DNA of 64,000 bases. Source: Bosea sp. ANAM02 (lineage in GTDB: Bacteria > Pseudomonadota > Alphaproteobacteria > Rhizobiales > Beijerinckiaceae). The translations under genes and the position numbers were made by a program. Below are positions 42,408 through 51,603 of the stretch, in pieces. The notes under the pieces are model-generated. The model made no database searches. It saw nothing but the letters and a program-made list of their open reading frames with translations, and was not told where the DNA came from. Within the stretch, counting starts at the first letter, position 1; every line of letters starts with the position of its first letter. The stretch lies in contig NZ_AP022849.1 in the NCBI RefSeq assembly GCF_011764485.1, forward strand, positions 248,001 to 312,000. Reading direction: 5' to 3'.

Positions 42408-43297
42408 TGTCGGTTCGTCGCTTCGCCCCGCTCTTTCTCGCGATCACCGCCTCGCTGGCCTGCGGCGCAGCCTCAGCGCAGTCCCGCGCCTCGTTGAAGC
42501 CAGCTGAGGCCGCTGATGCCGGACCTGTGCTGTTCACGGAAGCAGGCAAGAACGCTCCGGAGCGCACCGTCGTCGTCCAGCTCGCCCCTGAGGCTGCCGC
42601 GTCCGATGTTAAGATCGACCTCGCGACAGCTGATCTCGATGGTGACGGCCGCCCTGAGATCGTAGCGCGTCTGCGTTCGAAGACGACCTGCGACCTCAGT
42701 GGCAAGCGCTGTCGTGTCATCATCGCTCGACCAGATGTGCGCGAGGGGTGGAAGACCGTTTTCGATCGCCGCCTGACAGCGCTCGACACTGGTCAGGCCG
42801 GCTTCGGTGGGGTGCGCTCTCTGCGCGTCGATGGCCGGGAGACCTGGTCGTGGAGTGGTTCGCACTACGCGATGGATGTCGCCTCGTCCGGAGATGCCGT
42901 CGACTTCAAGGAAGCTCCCGCGCAGGCTCGTCCACTTCTCGTCGCGCAGTTCGGCGACGCCGCCAGGCGCCTTCCCTCGGGGAGCTTCAAGGTCCTGGTC
43001 GGTGCGGCGGATCTCACCGGCAAGGGCCAGAGTGTCGTTATCGCGCGTCTCGAAGGTTCTGGCGTGTGCGGCGTGCTTCTCGGTTGCCCGACGCGGATCC
43101 TGCAGGTGAAGGGCGGCGGGTACACCACCCTCCTCGATGGTCTCACTCATGGCCGGGTGGCGGTCATGCAAGTCAATCGCGATGGATGGCGTGACGTCGT
43201 GGCGGAGCTTCCGCGCTCGCCGGGCCGCGTCGTCTACGGATGGTCCGGCCAGCGTTACGCAGTCGCTGAGCGGATCGGCACCGGAGTCACTCGATGA
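42407..43297 (+). CDS. Exported VCBS/FG-GAP-like protein
   Basis: A 296-residue protein with signal peptide MSVRRFAPLFLAITASLACGAASA. The frame is open well upstream, but ATG 42407 overlaps the previous stop (TGATG) and carries the signal peptide, so it is the true start. ATADLDGDGRPEIVA (about residue 73) is a calcium-binding FG-GAP/VCBS repeat, and weaker repeats follow (GAADLTGKGQSVVIARL, then MQVNRDGWRDVVAEL). Such repeats form beta-propellers. It lies between the two paralogous secreted proteins and probably contacts them. Confidence 0.68.
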   Translation: MSVRRFAPLFLAITASLACGAASAQSRASLKPAEAADAGPVLFTEAGKNAPERTVVVQLAPEAAASDVKIDLATADLDGDGRPEIVARLRSKTTCDLSGKRCRVIIARPDVREGWKTVFDRRLTALDTGQAGFGGVRSLRVDGRETWSWSGSHYAMDVASSGDAVDFKEAPAQARPLLVAQFGDAARRLPSGSFKVLVGAADLTGKGQSVVIARLEGSGVCGVLLGCPTRILQVKGGGYTTLLDGLTHGRVAVMQVNRDGWRDVVAELPRSPGRVVYGWSGQRYAVAERIGTGVTR

Positions 43298-44382
43298 AGA
43301 ATCTCATGCGCGGCACCGCCCTGGCCACCCTCCTCGCGAGCTGCATCTTGCTGGCTCCCGGGGCGCAGGCTCAAACATCCACGTTCATCGCCGCGACCTG
43401 TGGCGGGGGCTGCTCCGACCCGCTCGGCGAGGAAGCAGCAGCGCGGTCTAACTGGACCACGCTGACTGCCCTTGGCACGACGCAGTATGTCGGCGCGTCC
43501 TTCAATGGCGGGACCATTGACGCCTCATCTCTCCTGGCAGCTTCGCGCGTCGCCGGACCCGTTGTTCTGGACACCTATCTTCGGACCGGACAGGCACCCG
43601 ACCCGGCGACGGCTCAGGCCATCCTGAACGCTCTCGGGATTACCGGTATCGATGTCTCTGGCATCACCGGCGTGTCCCAGTCGGGCAACAACAACGATCC
43701 TTACGGCACAGGATCGAACACGAACGGCTCCTCACCGGGCGACAACAGCTCGTCGATGCTGACCCAGCTGGCGAATGTCCTTGCCGGGAACACGAACGGA
43801 CAGTTCGGCTCTGCAGGCAACGCCTCGAATGTCGCGTGCGACGAGTCTATCGCTTCGGCAACCGTCGCCGCGGCGCAGCAGCACATCAACAACATGGTCA
43901 CGATCGCGACCAGCGGCGACTACGGTTTCTCGCAGAATGGTGGCTCGGCGGTCTCGTCTGGTCAGCGCTCGCAAAGCGGCTATTTCGGCTCGTCGTGCCT
44001 CGACTCGCTGATGCAAGGCAACCGGGACCTGCTCTTCCGGCCGCCGCAGCTGAGCCAGTTGCTTTCGCAGCTTCAGAATATGTTCGGTGGTGGTGGATCC
44101 GGCGGCAGCTCCGGTGGCTCCGGGAGCTCCGGGAATTCTGGCGGTAGCGGTTCGAGCGGTGGCTCGGGCAACTGCGCCAATGCGCCGGCAATCCTTCAGC
44201 AGGTCATGGCCTCGATGCCGAGCAGCATTTTCTCCGGCAAGGGCAACGGTGGCTTCTTCCCCCACCTGGGCTTCGGCGGCGGAGAAGGTACCAGCACCAT
44301 GAATGCCTTCGGGCTCACCTCCAACGTGTCCCGCGCGTCGACCTCCTCGACTGGCGGGATCGCCACCTTGTTCTCTCGCTGA
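43294..44382 (+). CDS. Secreted transfer-operon protein, paralogue of the 41.9 kb protein
   Basis: A 362-residue protein with signal peptide MKNLMRGTALATLLASCILLAPGAQA. The central SCLDSLMQGNRDLLFRPPQL, a Gly/Ser-rich linker and the C-terminal ASTSSTGGIATLFSR mirror the smaller protein two genes upstream. The extra N-terminal region (about 30-190) is unique and contains a paired-Cys GGGCSD stretch. ATG overlaps the preceding stop. The tail is a candidate sorting or assembly signal. A secreted or envelope part of the transfer apparatus is inferred from context. Confidence 0.68.
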   Translation: MKNLMRGTALATLLASCILLAPGAQAQTSTFIAATCGGGCSDPLGEEAAARSNWTTLTALGTTQYVGASFNGGTIDASSLLAASRVAGPVVLDTYLRTGQAPDPATAQAILNALGITGIDVSGITGVSQSGNNNDPYGTGSNTNGSSPGDNSSSMLTQLANVLAGNTNGQFGSAGNASNVACDESIASATVAAAQQHINNMVTIATSGDYGFSQNGGSAVSSGQRSQSGYFGSSCLDSLMQGNRDLLFRPPQLSQLLSQLQNMFGGGGSGGSSGGSGSSGNSGGSGSSGGSGNCANAPAILQQVMASMPSSIFSGKGNGGFFPHLGFGGGEGTSTMNAFGLTSNVSRASTSSTGGIATLFSR

Positions 44383-44392
44383 GGGTCTCTCG

Positions 44393-45559
44393 ATGAACGC
44401 GAAATCTTTCGCCCTCGCCGCCGGCGTCACTCTTGGCGCTCTTGGCTTCGGCTCCGCTGCCCAGGCAGCCTGCTGCGTCGCCTACGATTACAACGACGCC
44501 AAGCAGAACACGAACCAGATCATCAGCCAGCTGAGTGAGCGCATCAACGCGATGCAGCTGGCGATCATCGAGGCCATGCGTCTCGGCACCGGTCAGCTCT
44601 CGGGCAATTCGAAGGAGCAGATCGGCGCTCAGTCGAACATGGCGAACGTGAACGACGATCGCCGCGTCGTCGGCAACATCGAGATGGCGCGCTTCAACGC
44701 GATCAAAGGCGCTGCCTCGGGCGCCTCGTCCTGTAACGTGATGACCGGCGCCCGCGCCGGCTCGGCACTCGGCGCGTCCGCTGCCTCGCTGAGTGCGGCC
44801 CTGTCGTCCGACACAACCGCGTGGGATCTCGGCAGCAACGACCAGATGCCGTCGTCCCAGGGGCGCGACATCGCGATCCAGAAGCGGCTGTCGCGGCATT
44901 GCGCGCTCTACTCGAACCAGGACGACGTCCGCTCGGGGCTGTGCTCTTCCGCCGCTGGATCCGACATGCAGAACGCATCGATCGATGTGGGCAAGAGCCT
45001 GTTCTACAACCAGGCCGGCAGCGAATCCACGAGCCTCGGCTCGCAGCGCGTGGAAGCTGCCAAGACCTTCCTCATCAACGCCATCGCTCCGAACCCGCAG
45101 GGCGGCATGCTTCCGAAGGAGGCGACCTCTGCTTCGGGTCGTGAAAAGGCGGCTCAGCGCCAGGCCTCGGCTGCTCGTCTCTCGATCGCCTCGAACACGG
45201 TTTCCGATATCCTGGCGAAGCGTACGGCGATGCCGAACTCCGAAGTCCAGGGCTGGGCGCAGAGCCTCGCCAGCCAGATTTCCGGCTACAACGCCAACTA
45301 CTCGGAAGGCGTCTCCTGGCATGACTGGATGGATGTGCGCGCAAGCGGCTGGTACCGCAACGCCAACTGGGGCGTGGCGATGAACAACAGCTACGAGCAG
45401 GCCATCAAGGACGGCGTGATGATCCAGTCCTTCCAGGCGTATCTCGCCTGGGAGACCTACAAGCTCATCGAGCGACAGAACTTGATGCTTGCAACGATGC
45501 TGTCCATCCAGACTGAGAGCAGCCGCAATATCGCTCCGGCTGCGACGACGATTCGTTGA
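44393..45559 (+). CDS. Exported conjugation protein, possibly TraW-like
   Basis: A 388-residue protein with signal peptide MNAKSFALAAGVTLGALGFGSAAQA followed by ACCVAYDYNDAK. ATG 44393 has GAGGG upstream; the open frame before it lies in the preceding gene. The long helical body (QIISQLSERINAMQLAIIEA and later repeats) resembles periplasmic coiled proteins of I-type and Dot/Icm-like transfer systems annotated as TraW, but the similarity is from memory. Four or more Cys residues could form disulfides, which would suit the DsbC-like protein encoded downstream. It is in the rightward operon. Confidence 0.6.
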   Translation: MNAKSFALAAGVTLGALGFGSAAQAACCVAYDYNDAKQNTNQIISQLSERINAMQLAIIEAMRLGTGQLSGNSKEQIGAQSNMANVNDDRRVVGNIEMARFNAIKGAASGASSCNVMTGARAGSALGASAASLSAALSSDTTAWDLGSNDQMPSSQGRDIAIQKRLSRHCALYSNQDDVRSGLCSSAAGSDMQNASIDVGKSLFYNQAGSESTSLGSQRVEAAKTFLINAIAPNPQGGMLPKEATSASGREKAAQRQASAARLSIASNTVSDILAKRTAMPNSEVQGWAQSLASQISGYNANYSEGVSWHDWMDVRASGWYRNANWGVAMNNSYEQAIKDGVMIQSFQAYLAWETYKLIERQNLMLATMLSIQTESSRNIAPAATTIR

Positions 45560-45574
45560 TCCCGGGAGATCGTG

Positions 45575-46954
45575 ATGGGACTCGCTGCACTCAAGAAAAA
45601 GGCTTCCGCTCCTCAGGTCGATGAGGATAGCGGCGCTCCTGAGAGCGCCGTGGATGCGGGTGACTTCGAGACCTCGACACCAGCTGCCGCTGCTTCGGTA
45701 GCGGCGGCGCCTGCTGGTCCTGTCGACGAGCACGATCTCTCCCAGTTCAAGCCGATCGCAGACGCCTCACCGCAGACGCCGGCGGCTTCCACTCCGCCGG
45801 TCCGCCCGGCGGCGCCCGGTGGCGCTCCTGCGAACGATCTGGACGCCCATCTGAAGCGTGCGATGGCTGAGAAGGGCATGTCGTCCGACATCGGGGTTAG
45901 CCCCGCGCCCGCGGCCGCCGAGGCTTCTCCTGTGGGTGAGGAGGCTCATGACCCTGCATCAGCGCTGGACGGCGCAGATCTGTCGCCCCAGGCCGAGACG
46001 CACGTCGCCCCGCCTTCTGTCGTAGACACCAGCATGGCCGAGCAGCTGCTGCGCTCCTCGGGACTCGATCCGGAAGTGTCCAGCGAGCTCGCTCGCTCCT
46101 ATATGGAGGAGGTCGCCAAGACGATCCGCCCCATGGCCGCGAAGCTCGACCGTCGTCAGCGTGACGAAGAAGAGCTCCTGCGCCGCTATGCCGAGATGGA
46201 AGCGGCCCAAAGCGTTGGTGGCAGCAGCGGCATTCTCGGCGGTCTCGTTTCCGGCATGGCCTCCCTGATCGCGGGTGATCCTCGCCGTCGTGCTCTGCGC
46301 CGGATGGAGGGCATCGCAAACGATCGCGGTAAGGTCGACGATGCTCATAACGACATCCTTGCCTCGCTGCGTGAGCGCATGTTCACCGCCAAGTCCGCGC
46401 AGTACCGCAGCCGCGTTCTTGAAGTGGCCGGCACCGCGAACGCCGTCGGTCGCTCGGTGGTTGCGTATAACCAAGCCGTCCTCGAGGCCGATGGCGCCCA
46501 GGACTTCCGTTCTGCGCTCGAAGCGTATGCGCAGGATAAGGAGCTGACCGTTGACGGCGCCATGGAGAAGATCTCCAACGGGGATGCCCCCGCGGAGCTC
46601 GTCGCCAAGCTCCGCGCGGCCGAGCCAACGATCCTCAAGGATCCGAAGGTGGCCGCAGCCAGCACCAAGATCGAGGATGCGCAGCAGGATCTCGGTGGCA
46701 TGCTTGAGCGCGTCGTCGGCGACGCGGAGACGCTGTCCAAGAACTTCCCGGACCGCTTCGACGCGGAAAATGCACGCGAGAACGTGGAGGGCGTCCTCAG
46801 CCGCCTCAACGATCGCATGCCCAAGCCCGTGACCGAAGAAGAGCGACGCAAGCTCGAAGACCGTCTCAAGAACATCGCCGAGGCGATCAGCAATGCCTTC
46901 CGCAAGCTGATCGACCGCCTGATGGCGCTTTCCGGTATGGGCCCGAAGGCCTGA
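45575..46954 (+). CDS. Helical transfer-operon protein with disordered N-terminus
   Basis: A 459-residue protein. Residues 1-150 are Ala, Pro and acidic-rich and probably disordered; from about 155 onward it is helical, with a short hydrophobic patch SSGILGGLVSGMASLIAG (about residue 215) that could insert in or touch a membrane, and several coiled-coil-like stretches. No signal peptide. ATG 45575 is chosen over the adjoining GTG. The stop is one base before the topoisomerase ATG. No family recognised; a cytoplasmic-face partner of the secretion machine is possible. Confidence 0.6.
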   Translation: MGLAALKKKASAPQVDEDSGAPESAVDAGDFETSTPAAAASVAAAPAGPVDEHDLSQFKPIADASPQTPAASTPPVRPAAPGGAPANDLDAHLKRAMAEKGMSSDIGVSPAPAAAEASPVGEEAHDPASALDGADLSPQAETHVAPPSVVDTSMAEQLLRSSGLDPEVSSELARSYMEEVAKTIRPMAAKLDRRQRDEEELLRRYAEMEAAQSVGGSSGILGGLVSGMASLIAGDPRRRALRRMEGIANDRGKVDDAHNDILASLRERMFTAKSAQYRSRVLEVAGTANAVGRSVVAYNQAVLEADGAQDFRSALEAYAQDKELTVDGAMEKISNGDAPAELVAKLRAAEPTILKDPKVAAASTKIEDAQQDLGGMLERVVGDAETLSKNFPDRFDAENARENVEGVLSRLNDRMPKPVTEEERRKLEDRLKNIAEAISNAFRKLIDRLMALSGMGPKA

Positions 46955-46955
46955 G

Positions 46956-48599
46956 ATGGACCTCTTCGTGATCGAAGCGCCGTTGAAGGCGCGCACCCTT
47001 GAAACCATCCTGAAGCGTCTCGGCTTCTCGGCAAAGGTGCAGGCCACGAAGGGGCATCTCTTCGACATGCCGGAGAGTCTCGACGTCCCGGCAATCGACT
47101 CCCGGATGCGTGAGTTCCGGCGCGTCCCGAAAGACGTCGAGGTCGTGAAGAGGCTTCGGTCGGAGGCGTTGATGGCTGAGAACGTCATCATTGCCACCGA
47201 TGCCGACGCTGAGGGTGACGTAATCGCCTGGGACGTCGCGACCCTGATCCGTGACATGCACCCAAATCCCTTGCGCGTCCGGATGAAGGGGCTCGACGAC
47301 GATTCCGTTCGCGCATCCATCGACGCAGCAACGCCGGTTCGTAAGGCGGACGCGGTCGCCGGCAGGACGCGAGCAATTGTCGACCGGCTGATCGGCGCCA
47401 GCTTTTCCCGTCCTGACGTCGGCGTGGGCCGCGTCCAAACTGCCCTGCTCGGGCTCGTTCAGCGAGACAAGCCGTCAACGCTGCGCCTCAACCTGGTCGC
47501 GCCTGCCAAGGACGGTGGGCGCGTTTTCATGGCTGAGGCGCCGTGCGTTGCGCCTTTCGATCCCGAGATTGCCCGCCGGTTGACGGGTATGGCGCTTCCG
47601 ATGATTTCGGCAGGCACAACCTCCACTGTTGCGTCGCCCGCCCCGCACATGGGCGACATCATGGTGCGCGCGGCTGAGAAGCTCGACATGTCTCCTCGCG
47701 AGACCGACGATTCCATGCAGCGGCTCTACGAGCAGGGCCGTCTCTCCTATCCACGGGCTGGATCCCGGGGTGTCGCGCCGGCGACCGCCGCCAAGATCGA
47801 AGCTCTTCTGCGGAAGGCCGGCTACAACGTCGATCGCAATGCCATGGCGCCAAAGACCGAGGAGGACGTGCACGATGCACCCTTCCCGATCGGAGGGAAG
47901 GTCGACCTTACCACCAACCCTCAGCAGCTCGGTCATGACGAAGGGGTCCGCGCGCAGATTGCCCGCGATCTCGTCAAAACGGGTCTTCGTTTCACATCTC
48001 AGCCCGGGATTGGTGCGGAACTCGTACCCTTCCTGATCAAGAGCGGGTTCAGCCAGGCTGTTGCCGAGAAGGTTGGCTCTTTGGACTGGCGCCGCGAGAA
48101 TGGCCCTCGCTTCCCCGGCCAAGTCACCTGGGTCAATGGCTCTAGCCTGGAGACGCGTCGGGCTGACGCCGTTCTTCTCGAAGCTGCCATCAATGCGAAG
48201 CTCGGTCGACCGTCGACCTGGGCTAAGCACATCGAGCGCTTCATGGAACGCAACCTGGTCGACGGGGATCTCCAGCTGACCGATCGCGGGCGTGCCTGGA
48301 TCTCGAAGTCGCCGGCCGGCCTTCTGGATCCGCGCATTTCAGCCGCGATCGAGTATGCCTGTGAGCGTCCTCAGCCCTCCGCGTTCGGAAATCCAGATCG
48401 CGAGCCGTGGGAGATCAACGCAGAGCAGATCGTGCGCTCGCTGCCAGAGCCCCTGCGCGCGCCGCTTCAAGCCATGATTGCCAAGGAGGCCCCGCGAGCC
48501 AAGATCGATCCGATTTCCGATTTTGGTTTCGACCGATCGGTCATGGCGGATATGGATGGATTGACGCTCACGCACGCTCCGGCGCCGATCGAGGACTGA
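46956..48599 (+). CDS. Type IA DNA topoisomerase
   Basis: A 547-residue enzyme that relaxes or decatenates DNA by passing one strand through a transient break. The TOPRIM domain has the acidic Glu at residue 7 (VIEAP) and the DxDxE-type TDADAEGD at 81-88; the catalytic Tyr is Tyr265 in SYPRAGSRG, where the usual S/YxRTDS is altered. It is shorter than chromosomal TopA and lacks zinc ribbons, like plasmid TraE/TopB-type enzymes. In a transfer operon it may resolve plasmid DNA during conjugation. Confidence 0.82.
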   Translation: MDLFVIEAPLKARTLETILKRLGFSAKVQATKGHLFDMPESLDVPAIDSRMREFRRVPKDVEVVKRLRSEALMAENVIIATDADAEGDVIAWDVATLIRDMHPNPLRVRMKGLDDDSVRASIDAATPVRKADAVAGRTRAIVDRLIGASFSRPDVGVGRVQTALLGLVQRDKPSTLRLNLVAPAKDGGRVFMAEAPCVAPFDPEIARRLTGMALPMISAGTTSTVASPAPHMGDIMVRAAEKLDMSPRETDDSMQRLYEQGRLSYPRAGSRGVAPATAAKIEALLRKAGYNVDRNAMAPKTEEDVHDAPFPIGGKVDLTTNPQQLGHDEGVRAQIARDLVKTGLRFTSQPGIGAELVPFLIKSGFSQAVAEKVGSLDWRRENGPRFPGQVTWVNGSSLETRRADAVLLEAAINAKLGRPSTWAKHIERFMERNLVDGDLQLTDRGRAWISKSPAGLLDPRISAAIEYACERPQPSAFGNPDREPWEINAEQIVRSLPEPLRAPLQAMIAKEAPRAKIDPISDFGFDRSVMADMDGLTLTHAPAPIED

Positions 48600-48637
48600 G
48601 CTGCGTCGCCGTCCTGGTCGTTGTCGTGAGGTGGTCT

Positions 48638-49357
48638 GTGTTTTCAGATTCGGTGACTCAGGCGCTCGCCTATTACGTATATCGCCTGCTGGATCCGCGG
48701 GACGGATCGACGTTCTATGTCGGGAAGGGGCGTGGTAACCGAGTTTTCGAGCACGCTGATGGCGTCTCTGAAAATGGAGATGTCGTCGGCGACAAGCTGA
48801 TCCGGATCCGCGAAATCAAGCGAGCCGGCCTTGAGGTGGGCCATGTCGTCCATCGGCATGGCCTCGATGAACCGACGGCGTTCGAAGTTGAGGCCGCGCT
48901 GCTTGATGCCTACCCCGGCACGACCAACCTGGTGGGCGGTCACGGCTCGGACGAACGCGGTGTTGCGCACGCCAAGGAGATCATCGAACGCTATGAGGCT
49001 GTCCCCATCCGGCCGCTCAGCACTCTGATCGCGATCTCCGTCAATCAGTCTGCCATCGAACGGAGCAGCCTCTACGAAGCTGTCAGGTATGCTTGGCGGC
49101 TCAGCGCCGTGAAAGCTCGCGCCGCCGATTATGTTCTGGCAGTGTCCCAAGGCATCGTGATCGGGGTCTTCAAGGCAGATGCATGGCGCCCGGCGACGCC
49201 CGAATTCTTTCCGGCATTGACGAATGCCATGCCTGGCCGCTGGGGGTTTGTCGGCAAACCTGCTCCCGAGGAAGTGGCTCAGCTCTACCTTCGTACCCGC
49301 CTGCCCAAACGCCCGCGCGGATCCGTGAATCCCGTCCGCTATCTCGGGCCCGAATAA
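48638..49357 (+). CDS. GIY-YIG nuclease-domain protein
   Basis: A 239-residue protein. The N-terminal domain opens YYVYRLLDPRDGSTFYVGKG (about residues 11-30), the GIY-YIG pair as YVY and YVG, in the LEM-3-like subtype that includes eukaryotic relatives and several phage proteins, with downstream Arg, His and Glu candidates. The rest is unrecognised. GTG 48638 with GAGG six bases upstream was chosen; the frame remains open into the topoisomerase gene. It may cut DNA structures formed in transfer or defend against competing DNA. No IS features surround it. Confidence 0.72.
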   Translation: MFSDSVTQALAYYVYRLLDPRDGSTFYVGKGRGNRVFEHADGVSENGDVVGDKLIRIREIKRAGLEVGHVVHRHGLDEPTAFEVEAALLDAYPGTTNLVGGHGSDERGVAHAKEIIERYEAVPIRPLSTLIAISVNQSAIERSSLYEAVRYAWRLSAVKARAADYVLAVSQGIVIGVFKADAWRPATPEFFPALTNAMPGRWGFVGKPAPEEVAQLYLRTRLPKRPRGSVNPVRYLGPE

Positions 49358-49456
49358 AATGGGCAGCGGAGCCAAAAAGTGCTTTGCCACTTTCAAGGCC
49401 CGATTCCAAACTCAGCTCGAAGGCCCAAAAGGCCAGCCGTTTCGGAGAACATCGTT

Positions 49457-50014
49457 ATGGTTTCTGTCAGCCCGGGAAAGGCGGATTACATGAAGGCCGC
49501 ATCGGTAAGCATGGAGCGCCTTTACGGCGTCCGCCTCAGCGAGATCCACCAGGATCTTGATCCGAAGCTCGTGCGCATGGACGCCGCGCGTGGCGCCGGC
49601 GAAACCCCGGAAGCCTATGTCGGCGTTCTGGCAACGCAGTATGGGCTCCTGGCGCGGAGCGCAGCTCAAGGTCTCACCGATGCAGATCTCCGCAGCCGTA
49701 ACCTGCGTGCTGCTGCGCTGCTGCCCGTCATGCTGGAGCACCCTGAATGGCAAGCCATCGGTGATGGCGCGCTCTATGCGTCGCGTGATGAGGGCGTCTT
49801 CAAGATGGCTCCGGATCTCGACAACACGGGCAAGGTTTGGGGCTTCTCGATGTCGATCTCGATCGGCGCCGAGCTGGTGCACAACGGCGATCGCGCGGCG
49901 GTCGAGGGCGGCACCGATTTCGAACGCATCGGAGGCGGCCTCGACATCTCGGGCGCCCTGAAGGCGTATGAAAACCGACTGCAGAACCCGGGCCTCGGCC
50001 GCCGAATGAACTGA
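49457..50014 (+). CDS. Hypothetical protein, last gene of transfer operon
   Basis: A 185-residue soluble protein starting MVSVSPGKADYMKAASVSMERLYG. The ATG is nine bases after GGAG. Residues about 15-95 are helical, the C-terminal half beta-rich (VWGFSMSISIGAELVHNG). No signal peptide, no known domain. It is followed by a strong terminator. Confidence 0.6.
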   Translation: MVSVSPGKADYMKAASVSMERLYGVRLSEIHQDLDPKLVRMDAARGAGETPEAYVGVLATQYGLLARSAAQGLTDADLRSRNLRAAALLPVMLEHPEWQAIGDGALYASRDEGVFKMAPDLDNTGKVWGFSMSISIGAELVHNGDRAAVEGGTDFERIGGGLDISGALKAYENRLQNPGLGRRMN

Positions 50015-50038
50015 TCGGCGTGACAGGCGGAAGCGAGA

Positions 50039-50068
50039 AGGCCCGGGGCTGCTGTCCTGGGCCTTTTT
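50039..50068 (+). terminator. Rho-independent terminator of the 41-50 kb operon
   Basis: AAGGCCCGGG pairs with CCTGGGCCTT (one mismatch) around a short loop and is followed by TTTTT. It lies 25 bases after the last operon stop. Confidence 0.85.
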
Positions 50069-50097
50069 CGTGTGTGGTTGTTTGGGTTCGTACCGAC

Positions 50098-50940
50098 CTA
50101 CCGGACGCTGAACCCGGCGGCTCGCAACTCGGCGGAGAGCTGCCTCCCCGAGCTGGTGCTCACCACCAGGCGCATTCCCTCAGCGTAGGGCTCGCTCGAT
50201 ACGACCTGGAGCCCCGGTATGGCCTGCAGGCGCTCCAGAGCCTGATCCACGACTGCAGCCGGCGGGGGTAGCAGGATGAGGCGATACTCGGTCGCACCAT
50301 CTGTTCCAGAACGATAAGCTTCGATCTGGACGTCGCCTGCACCTGCGCCCTCGGTCGTCTTCTCAGGCTGCGACCGCGAGGCTTGTGAAGCTCCCCCTGT
50401 CCGGAACATGCCGGAGAGGATGGTGAGAGCCTGCGCTTTCGTCTGAGCAGGATCCTGGTGCACGTCAGATGGCTCCCAAGAGGCGGCGTAGCCGGGCACC
50501 CAACCGGCGAGGGCTACGGCTTTCCCGTCTGTCACCGCAAGCGCGACGGCGGGTGCGCCATACTTCCTCATGACGCGCTCAAGGCTATCCACCATCATGC
50601 CGTCGATGGATTCCGCCGTCACAGAGCGCTTGTCCTCGTCGTCCCCGAAAAGCGGCACGATCCGCAGGCCGTCGATGGTTGCAGGTGCTCGCCACATGCG
50701 GGACCAGTCATCGTTGCGGTCCCAGATTGCGAGCGTTCCGTTCGGCAGCCGTCGAGCCGGGATCAAGAGCACCCACGACGGTCGAGACAGGGAACGCGAT
50801 CGCGCGCTATCGGGCCATGGCGCCGCTGGCTCGGCCGGCAGTGCGGGCGTGAGGCTTGAGAGAAGCGCGACGGAAAGAAGGAAGGTTCTGATCAAAGGAT
50901 TGCGCCAACGATTGTTCCAGACCATGCTTGCGCTGTTCAT
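50098..50940 (-). CDS. Secreted protein of unknown function
   Basis: A 280-residue protein with an N-terminal signal (WRNPLIRTFLLSVALLSSLTPALPAEP). RPSWVLLIPARRLPNGTLAIWDRNDDW recalls proteins of the DUF2066 type, and the end (ATEYRLILLPPPAAVVDQALERL onward) looks like a compact alpha/beta domain. The DUF2066 link is from memory and unsure. It starts only 24 bases from the divergent thioredoxin-like gene, so their promoters must overlap the opposite coding starts. Confidence 0.55.
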   Translation of the reverse strand: MNSASMVWNNRWRNPLIRTFLLSVALLSSLTPALPAEPAAPWPDSARSRSLSRPSWVLLIPARRLPNGTLAIWDRNDDWSRMWRAPATIDGLRIVPLFGDDEDKRSVTAESIDGMMVDSLERVMRKYGAPAVALAVTDGKAVALAGWVPGYAASWEPSDVHQDPAQTKAQALTILSGMFRTGGASQASRSQPEKTTEGAGAGDVQIEAYRSGTDGATEYRLILLPPPAAVVDQALERLQAIPGLQVVSSEPYAEGMRLVVSTSSGRQLSAELRAAGFSVR

Positions 50941-50964
50941 GATCGTGCGTCCACTCGGCGAGAG

Positions 50965-51534
50965 ATGTTTTCGGTGAATCCCTCAAGGCGTTCCATCATC
51001 GCAGGTGCCGCGGCGCTGCTGTTGCCGGCCGGCCGCGCCCAGTCGTTCGGGCGCATCGCGCGGCCCGAGCTGGTGCGCATGCTGTTGAACCAGGAGGCGA
51101 CCGAAATGGGACAAGGTGCGCTTGTCCAGGTTTTGGTATCGCCTGGATGCGTCGAGTCGAGTCATCTCCTGAGTGCGGCGGAGACACTCCTCGACCGTTG
51201 TCGCTGGCGGTTCATCGCCTTCGCCGGACCGGTTTCCGCTGCTCGCGCAAACGTTGCTCGCCAGCGTGACGCACGGGATTTCCGCTCGCTGTCGGCGTTG
51301 GTACGTGATACCGCGCCCGTCACGGCGGCATCACCCTCTTCCTCACAGCTATCCGCCGTGATTGAGCAGGATCGGGAAATCGAGATGAAGATTGGTCGCC
51401 TTCTCTGGGAAGCGACCTTTTCAGCCTTCGCGACGCCGACGGCGGTATTCACCGACAGCGTCGGGCTCGTTCGTGTGGTCCGAGGCAATCCAAAGCCCGA
51501 GGACGTTTCCTGGATGGTTTCTGAGGCGCGATAG
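50965..51534 (+). CDS. Exported thioredoxin-fold (DsbC/TrbB-like) protein
   Basis: A 189-residue protein with a Tat- or Sec-type signal (SRRSIIAGAAALLLPAGRAQS). The remainder has the order of a DsbC/TrbB-type thioredoxin fold: VQVLVSPGC (strand and active-site loop), an inserted helical segment, and TPTAVFTDSVG with the cis-Pro before a strand. Only one Cys is visible at the active-site position (PGCVES), so classic redox cycling is unlikely unless a second Cys partner is supplied. In I-type plasmids trbB lies just before trbC, and here the DotL/TrbC-type gene is the next large gene. Confidence 0.65.
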   Translation: MFSVNPSRRSIIAGAAALLLPAGRAQSFGRIARPELVRMLLNQEATEMGQGALVQVLVSPGCVESSHLLSAAETLLDRCRWRFIAFAGPVSAARANVARQRDARDFRSLSALVRDTAPVTAASPSSSQLSAVIEQDREIEMKIGRLLWEATFSAFATPTAVFTDSVGLVRVVRGNPKPEDVSWMVSEAR

Positions 51535-51603
51535 ACGGCGCCGTCCATCGAGGTACGGGGCCGCTATGGCGCGGCCCTGTTGCGGCAACCTGACCTCTCG
51601 GGC

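Noticed and set aside
44315..45733. 470-codon minus-strand frame opposite the TraW-like gene
   Set aside because: Antisense to a gene with a signal peptide and operon spacing; Arg- and His-rich translation without a domain.
50895..50903. AAAGGATTG inside the signal-peptide coding part of a leftward gene
   Set aside because: It matches 8 of 9 positions of the recurrent word, but codes for part of the signal region, so it is not counted among the intergenic sites.
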